Of a stretch of 21,370 bases of DNA, positions 17,852 to 21,370 are shown piece by piece. This DNA comes from Prevotella sp. CAG:755 (lineage in GTDB: Bacteria; Bacteroidota; Bacteroidia; Bacteroidales; Bacteroidaceae). A program made the position numbers and the translations under genes. Where the stretch lies: the NCBI GenBank assembly GCA_000431275.1, contig HF989145.1:1-21370 (forward strand), in the 5' to 3' direction. How positions within the stretch are numbered: the stretch's first letter is position 1; every line of letters begins with the position of its first letter. The notes beneath the pieces are model-generated. The model saw only the letters and a list, made by a program, of their open reading frames with translations, was not told the origin of the DNA and did not search any database.

Positions 17852-17945
17852 TGCCTGCTATGCTTTATCGGATCATTGAGCCCATTTAATTAGTCGCTAG
17901 GAAATGGCCGCATTCCAGCTTTACCGAGAAGAAAGCCCGCTTTCG

Positions 17946-17977
17946 CTTGTTCCAGCGCGCACCTTTCCGTATATTTG
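17946..17977 (+). promoter_or_regulatory. nadK promoter
   Basis: CTTG (17946-17949) and TATATTTG (17970-17977) form a -33/-7 pair with a 20-base spacer. The predicted start is near 17983, giving a leader of about 75 bases before the chosen ATG. A small GAAAG/CTTTC hairpin just upstream (17931-17944) overlaps the region between nadK and pdxJ. Confidence 0.65.
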
Positions 17978-18058
17978 CAAAATTAATAAAAAAACTTCGT
18001 TCCGAGACATAAGAAACCAAGGGAATAAATGTTTTTTCCATTCATACTTACGAAAAAG

Positions 18059-18925
18059 ATGAAAATAACGTTATTCGGGAACACCTGCCAAGCTGAGAAA
18101 AGCCAATACGTGCATCAAGTCATCGGAAAACTGTCACAGCATGGAGCTACCATAACCATAGAGCCTTCGTTCCGGGCATATCTCGACACGATAGGTTTCC
18201 CGATTGCCTCATTTGAGAGTGACAAGGAATTGCAAGGCGTTGACTTAGCCGTCTCAATCGGCGGCGACGGCACATTCCTAAGTACAGCCGCTCACGTCGG
18301 CGACAAGAATATCCCCATCCTCGGTGTCAACACGGGACGGCTGGGATTTCTGGCCGACATCTCGCCGGAATACATCGACCAAGCCATCGATGCTTTGTTC
18401 CGGAAAGACTACGCTATCGAGAGCCGAAGCATCATCGAAGCCACCAATGACGAACGGCCCTTCAACCACTACCCCTTTGCCCTGAACGAAGTTGCCGTGC
18501 TCAAACACGACAACTCCTCTCTAATCGACATCCGCACTGAGATAGACGGTGAGCTCCTCACGCACTACATCGCCGACGGCCTCATCGTCAGCACGCCGAC
18601 TGGTTCAACCGGCTACTCCCTTAGTGCAGGCGGACCGGTCATCGTGCCCGGGACACAGACGCTCTGCCTTTCAGCCGTCGCCCCGCACAGCCTTTACATC
18701 CGCCCCGTCGTCTTGAACGATGACGTCACCATCACCCTGACCGTACAAAGCCGTAGCCACAACTTCCTTGTCGCCATCGACGGCCGCAGCGAAAGTTTCC
18801 GCTCCGGAACTACAATCACACTCCGCCGGGCTCCCTATGATATTAAAGTCATGAAAATACGCCACAAGAACTTCTTCGACACACTGCGGACGAAGATGAT
18901 GTGGGGCGCGGACAACCGTTTATGA
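18059..18925 (+). CDS. nadK: NAD kinase
   Basis: Cytoplasmic enzyme phosphorylating NAD+ to NADP+ at the expense of ATP (or polyphosphate in some members). The ATG at 18059 gives MKITLFGNTCQ, a standard NadK first strand, and 288 residues. An in-frame ATG ten codons upstream would add a hydrophobic stretch (FFPFILTKK) that is not typical. The diagnostic GGDGTFL (Gly68, Gly69, Asp70, Gly71) is intact, followed by NTGRLGFLADIS and TPTGSTGYSLSAGGP, the substrate loop. It has its own promoter and diverges from pdxJ. The downstream ABC exporter starts 100 bases after the stop with no terminator visible between, so read-through is possible. Confidence 0.97.
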   Translation: MKITLFGNTCQAEKSQYVHQVIGKLSQHGATITIEPSFRAYLDTIGFPIASFESDKELQGVDLAVSIGGDGTFLSTAAHVGDKNIPILGVNTGRLGFLADISPEYIDQAIDALFRKDYAIESRSIIEATNDERPFNHYPFALNEVAVLKHDNSSLIDIRTEIDGELLTHYIADGLIVSTPTGSTGYSLSAGGPVIVPGTQTLCLSAVAPHSLYIRPVVLNDDVTITLTVQSRSHNFLVAIDGRSESFRSGTTITLRRAPYDIKVMKIRHKNFFDTLRTKMMWGADNRL

Positions 18926-18960
18926 TCACCGGACAAATAAGGTGAAAGACGAAACGCCAA

Positions 18961-19029
18961 ATGAAGAGAGAGTTCACGCCCTTCCGATTAGCCAAGCCGC
19001 AATCTATATTCGTGAGACATAGACAATGA
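18961..19029 (+). CDS. Possible 22-residue leader ORF before the ABC transporter gene
   Basis: A short open frame starts with ATG at 18961 and ends in TGA at 19027-19029, whose bases overlap the ABC transporter ATG at 19026-19028 (ATGA). The peptide starts MKREFTPFRLAKPQS and is basic, with no signal or known motif. The exact stop-start overlap would suit translational coupling, but a frame this short can arise by chance and I see no ribosome site ahead of it. Confidence 0.2.
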   Translation: MKREFTPFRLAKPQSIFVRHRQ

Positions 19030-20708
19030 ACTTCAAGAAAGCCATCTCGAAACACACATTGAGCTCCATGTGGTCCAGCACACGTTGGCTGTGGAACGTG
19101 TGGCAGGGTCACCGCATACAAGCCACCCTGAATACCATTATCGGCATACTGAACGTCGCGGCGGGACTCACTTTCGTATGGGCCACCAAGCTGACCATCG
19201 ACATCGCCACACACACAGACGCCCGCCTCACCCTGAACGAGGCCTTACTCCTGCTCTCCGCCATTCTTGCCGTCGAGATCGCCTTAGGTATGTGCAGCCG
19301 ATGGATTCGCGCCACACTGGGAGTGAAAGCCCAAAACAGCATGCAAGCGCGCACTTTCGGCCACTTGCTTCACAGCACATGGCGCGGACTTCAATCCTAC
19401 CACAGTGGTGACATGCTCAACCGTATCGAGAAAGACGTCACAACGGTCGTGAGCTATCTGACCGAATCGCTTCCTGCGCTCATCACAACCGTAGTCCAAT
19501 TCGCGGGAGCTTTCCTCTTTCTTTTCCTAATGGACCGCACGCTGGCACTCATAATTGTATTTCTGCTCCCGATATTCCTGGTCATCAGCCGCCTCTACGT
19601 CAGCCGAATGAAAGCACTCACCCATCAAGTCCGCTCGACAGAAAGCCGCATCCAGGCACTCGTGCAGGAAAGCATACAGCACAACCTCGTCATCAAAACG
19701 CTCGAACGATGCGCAACCGTGCTGGCCAACCTCCAGACACTGCAAGGACAACTTTGCGGCGAAGTCCGCCACAAGACCCGTTACTCACTCATCTCATCCG
19801 CGGTGATGAACATCGGATTTTCGGCGGGCTACCTTTTCACATTCGGCTGGGGCGTCCACAACCTTTCGGATGGGCTCATCACATACGGCGCCCTCATCGC
19901 TTTTGTCCAACTGGTAGGACAGATTCAAGGCCCTGCCCGCAACCTTACCCGTTTCATCCCTATTTTCATCAGCGCGTACACCTCAGCCGAGAGGCTCATC
20001 GAGCTGGAACGCATCCCCCCCGAAGACACTGCAACGAACACGAAAAACCTTAAAGGAGGAGTAGGCATCCGCCTGCGCGACGTAACATTCTCTTATGCCC
20101 CGACCGAGCGGAAAATCATTTCAAACCTGAAATTCGACTTTCCGCCCGGAAGCCGCACAGCCATACTCGGAGAAACGGGTGCAGGGAAAACGACCCTCGT
20201 ACGCATGTTGCTTGCCCTGGTAAATCCAACCCACGGAAGCATCACCCTCTACGACGCCACGCACGCCCTCCCGGTCACGACTTCCACCCGAAACCTTTTT
20301 GCCTATGTGCCCCAAGGCAACACCCTGCTAAGTGGAACCATCCGCTCGAATCTTCTCCTTGGCAACCCGAAAGCCACCCCCCAGCAGATGGAGCAGGCCC
20401 TATGCATGGCCCAAGCCGACTTCGTATTCTCGCTTCCCGAAGGGCTCGACACGCCCTGTGGCGAACAAGGAGGAGGACTTTCCGAGGGACAGGCACAACG
20501 CATCAGCATAGCCCGCACACTGCTGCGCGATGCGCCCATCCTGCTCTTCGATGAAGCTACCTCCGCCCTCGACAACGACACGGAAGCCAAAGTGATTGAA
20601 CAAATCGTCCGCCACTTTTCAGACCGCACGCTCATTTTCGTCACACACCGCCCCTGCGTACTTGAATACTGCACACAACACCTCCATATGGAACGGGAAA
20701 AAACATAA
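19026..20708 (+). CDS. ABC exporter, fused permease and ATPase (MsbA-like class)
   Basis: A 560-residue half-transporter: an N-terminal membrane domain with hydrophobic segments near residues 35-58, 66-88, 155-178, 180-198 and 255-278, then one nucleotide-binding domain. Walker A is GETGAGKT (382-389), the signature LSEGQ (485-489), Walker B LLFDEATSALD (Asp509, Glu510) and the switch histidine is His541 (VTHRP). It would act as a homodimer in the inner membrane. The coupling-helix region SYHSGDMLNRIEKDVTTV is typical of type IV (MsbA/lipid or peptide) exporters. The substrate is not evident: a glycan, lipid or peptide are all possible. No peptidase domain is fused. It follows nadK and precedes the SRP RNA promoter. 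A near-match to a -7 box (TATATTCG, about 19005) is present upstream. Confidence 0.93.
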   Translation: MNFKKAISKHTLSSMWSSTRWLWNVWQGHRIQATLNTIIGILNVAAGLTFVWATKLTIDIATHTDARLTLNEALLLLSAILAVEIALGMCSRWIRATLGVKAQNSMQARTFGHLLHSTWRGLQSYHSGDMLNRIEKDVTTVVSYLTESLPALITTVVQFAGAFLFLFLMDRTLALIIVFLLPIFLVISRLYVSRMKALTHQVRSTESRIQALVQESIQHNLVIKTLERCATVLANLQTLQGQLCGEVRHKTRYSLISSAVMNIGFSAGYLFTFGWGVHNLSDGLITYGALIAFVQLVGQIQGPARNLTRFIPIFISAYTSAERLIELERIPPEDTATNTKNLKGGVGIRLRDVTFSYAPTERKIISNLKFDFPPGSRTAILGETGAGKTTLVRMLLALVNPTHGSITLYDATHALPVTTSTRNLFAYVPQGNTLLSGTIRSNLLLGNPKATPQQMEQALCMAQADFVFSLPEGLDTPCGEQGGGLSEGQAQRISIARTLLRDAPILLFDEATSALDNDTEAKVIEQIVRHFSDRTLIFVTHRPCVLEYCTQHLHMEREKT

Positions 20709-20733
20709 AGTGGCAAACTTTTTCAGCCATAGG

Positions 20734-20765
20734 CTTGCCAGTTTCATCCGGAAAGCCTATCTTTG
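20734..20765 (+). promoter_or_regulatory. Promoter of the SRP RNA - tRNA-Thr unit
   Basis: CTTG (20734-20737) and TATCTTTG (20758-20765) form a -33/-7 pair with a 20-base spacer, the same layout as the nadK promoter. Transcription would begin near 20771, about ten bases before the SRP RNA closing helix. The box lies 50 bases after the ABC transporter stop codon. Confidence 0.65.
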
Positions 20766-20780
20766 CACCCAGAAACAGTC

Positions 20781-20876
20781 GGGTAAGTGCTGCACGGCCA
20801 GCTCCCTTCGAATCCTCCAGGGCTTGACCGCAGCAAAGGTAGTTGGTTGTAGCGGCGCGATGCAGAGAGCTTACCC
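20781..20876 (+). ncRNA. ffs: Small signal recognition particle RNA (4.5S-like)
   Basis: The RNA scaffold of the SRP, which binds Ffh and stimulates its GTPase pairing with FtsY during co-translational export. The 96-base segment folds as a rod: 7 bp close it (20781-20787 with 20870-20876), then CTGCA/TGCAG (20790-20794 with 20861-20865), CCAGCT/AGTTGG (20798-20803 with 20841-20846) and CCTT/AAGG (20805-20808 with 20836-20839). At the tip stand the conserved Ffh-binding strands CAGG (20818-20821) and AGCA (20832-20835) separated by exactly ten bases, as in Escherichia coli. Those ten (GCTTGACCGC) make two G-C pairs around TTGACC, so the apical loop is UGAC-like (URRC), not GGAA. The ends are approximate. 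A promoter lies upstream and tRNA-Thr begins four bases later. Confidence 0.8.
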
Positions 20877-20880
20877 ACCC

Positions 20881-20954
20881 GCCTCTTTAGCTCAGTTGGC
20901 CAGAGCACGTGATTTGTAATCTCGGGGTCGTTGGTTCGAATCCGACAAGAGGCT
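20881..20954 (+). tRNA. tRNA-Thr (anticodon TGT)
   Basis: A complete cloverleaf: acceptor stem GCCTCTT/AAGAGGC (20881-20887 with 20947-20953), D stem GCTC/GAGC, anticodon loop TTTGTAA (20913-20919) with anticodon TGT at 20915-20917, and T stem GTTGG/CCGAC with loop TTCGAAT. It reads ACA codons. The discriminator is T20954 and the following bases are CACCA, so CCA is not encoded at positions 74-76 and would be added after processing. The anticodon stem has one T-T mismatch (T20910 with T20922, positions 29 and 41). It is probably co-transcribed with the SRP RNA. Confidence 0.93.
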
Positions 20955-20962
20955 CACCAAGC

Positions 20963-20999
20963 AAAGCGGCACACAGTTTGATAAACTGTGTGCCGCTTT
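20963..20999 (+). terminator. Terminator of the SRP RNA - tRNA-Thr unit
   Basis: A perfect 17-bp stem (20963-20979 with 20983-20999) with loop GAT is followed by a T-rich stretch (21000-21007). It begins eight bases after the tRNA. The stem starts AAA and ends TTT, so it could also work for minus-strand transcripts arriving from the right. Confidence 0.88.
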
Positions 21000-21007
21000 C
21001 CATTTTA

Positions 21008-21268
21008 TCACTTCGAAAGGAACATAAATGTAACATGGTTCCACATCTGCAAGCACTTGAACATCACCCCATAAACATCCACTACGACGGCCAGCCGTCC
21101 CGTAATGTCTACCGCACTGATGGATTTTACAGGACGGCTGACAAACTCTTCTACACCCGTACCTGCCGTTTCCCTCACCCCCGGATTGTTCTTCCTGACA
21201 GACACATGACAACGAAAACGGAAGAAAAAAACGCCTATATGACCGCCACGACACATCAATTCAGCCAT
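21008..21268 (-). CDS. Hypothetical small protein (doubtful)
   Basis: An 86-residue open frame ending next to the tRNA unit terminator. I do not recognise it. Its middle (VRKNNPGVRETAG, then EEFVSRPVKS and AVDITGRLA) faintly recalls the first half of HU-related DNA-binding proteins common in Bacteroidota, but the beta-arm half is missing, so if related it is truncated. A plus-strand frame starting at 21035 is also open to the end of the window over the same bases, which weakens both. No TAnnTTTG box was found upstream on this strand. The stretch 21269-21370 has no other gene that I can support. Confidence 0.25.
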   Translation of the reverse strand: MAELMCRGGHIGVFFFRFRCHVSVRKNNPGVRETAGTGVEEFVSRPVKSISAVDITGRLAVVVDVYGVMFKCLQMWNHVTFMFLSK

Positions 21269-21297
21269 AAGAGACAGATCATTCGGATTTATTTACT

Positions 21298-21305
21298 TAA
21301 ATTTG
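21298..21305 (+). promoter_or_regulatory. Possible -7 box pointing out of the window
   Basis: TAAATTTG matches the TAnnTTTG consensus on the plus strand, but no TTTG-like -33 element stands 19-22 bases upstream. A small CGCG-AAAAA-CGCG hairpin follows at 21309-21321. If real, it would serve a gene beyond the right edge. Confidence 0.3.
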
Positions 21306-21370
21306 GAGCGCGAAAAACGCGAACAACTATTCCTTATCACTTGAGTTCAACTTATAAATGCAACTTTTTG

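Noticed and set aside
17931..17944. Small GAAAG/CTTTC hairpin between pdxJ and nadK
   Set aside because: Five base pairs only, with no T run; too weak to call a terminator or operator.
20834..20841. TACCTTTG promoter-like box on the minus strand inside the SRP RNA
   Set aside because: These bases are explained by the conserved SRP strand AGCAAAGG; no -33 partner and no minus-strand gene follows.
20892..21254. 120-residue minus-strand frame
   Set aside because: It runs through the tRNA-Thr gene and its terminator; the SDSNQRPRDYKSRALAN end is simply the antisense of the tRNA.
21035..21370. Plus-strand frame open to the right edge, starting MVPHLQALEHHP
   Set aside because: No stop lies within the window, no promoter stands upstream (it begins just after a terminator), and the His/Arg/Thr-rich sequence is unlike a known family. 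A competing minus-strand frame covers the same bases.
1..21370. CRISPR arrays, insertion sequences, toxin-antitoxin pairs, phage genes or a novel defence locus
   Set aside because: I looked on both strands and saw no regularly spaced repeats, no transposase or nuclease cassette, and nearly all coding space is taken by recognisable housekeeping or glycan genes.

Overview
The window is ordinary-looking chromosome from a member of the Bacteroidota, most likely the order Bacteroidales (a Prevotellaceae/Bacteroides-like lineage). Three things point there. The promoters carry the TAnnTTTG -7 box typical of the phylum. Two SurA/parvulin-type genes are followed by a long OstA-like gene and mutL, an order I associate with Bacteroidales. 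The proteins recognised have a Bacteroidota flavour, such as a MutL with a degraded endonuclease site. No genus is assigned. I see no transposase, integrase, phage gene or CRISPR array.

Layout. Positions 1-73 hold the 3' end of a tRNA and its terminator. Positions 197-4393 are a glycosyltransferase cluster: three overlapping minus-strand genes (one GT4-like, two GT2) and one divergent plus-strand GT2 gene, probably for a surface polysaccharide. Positions 4685-12483 form a long plus-strand run: guaB (IMP dehydrogenase), a parvulin-domain isomerase, a SurA-like chaperone, an OstA/LptA-like envelope protein and mutL. It closes with a strong hairpin that also serves the convergent gdhA (glutamate dehydrogenase, minus strand). 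A gene-poor stretch of about 465 bases (13954-14418) follows, with the gdhA promoter and a set of consecutive hairpins that I flag as a possible structured RNA. Positions 14419-17851 are a minus-strand run pdxJ - DJ-1/PfpI - recG. nadK and an ABC exporter gene diverge from it on the plus strand (18059-20708).

The right end carries a compact RNA unit that simple ORF-based annotation would miss: a promoter, a small SRP RNA (4.5S-like, 20781-20876), tRNA-Thr(UGU) four bases later, and one 17-bp terminator hairpin. The last 370 bases contain only doubtful open frames.

How the genes fit together: most are housekeeping. The isomerase, SurA-like and OstA-like proteins plausibly work together in outer-membrane protein and LPS biogenesis, which connects with the glycosyltransferases and the exporter. 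nadK makes the NADP(H) that a GdhA of this type normally uses. MutL and RecG serve DNA repair. I found no convincing new multi-gene system. The best leads are the SRP RNA with a non-GGAA apical loop, the hairpin array upstream of gdhA, and the altered MutL nuclease motif.
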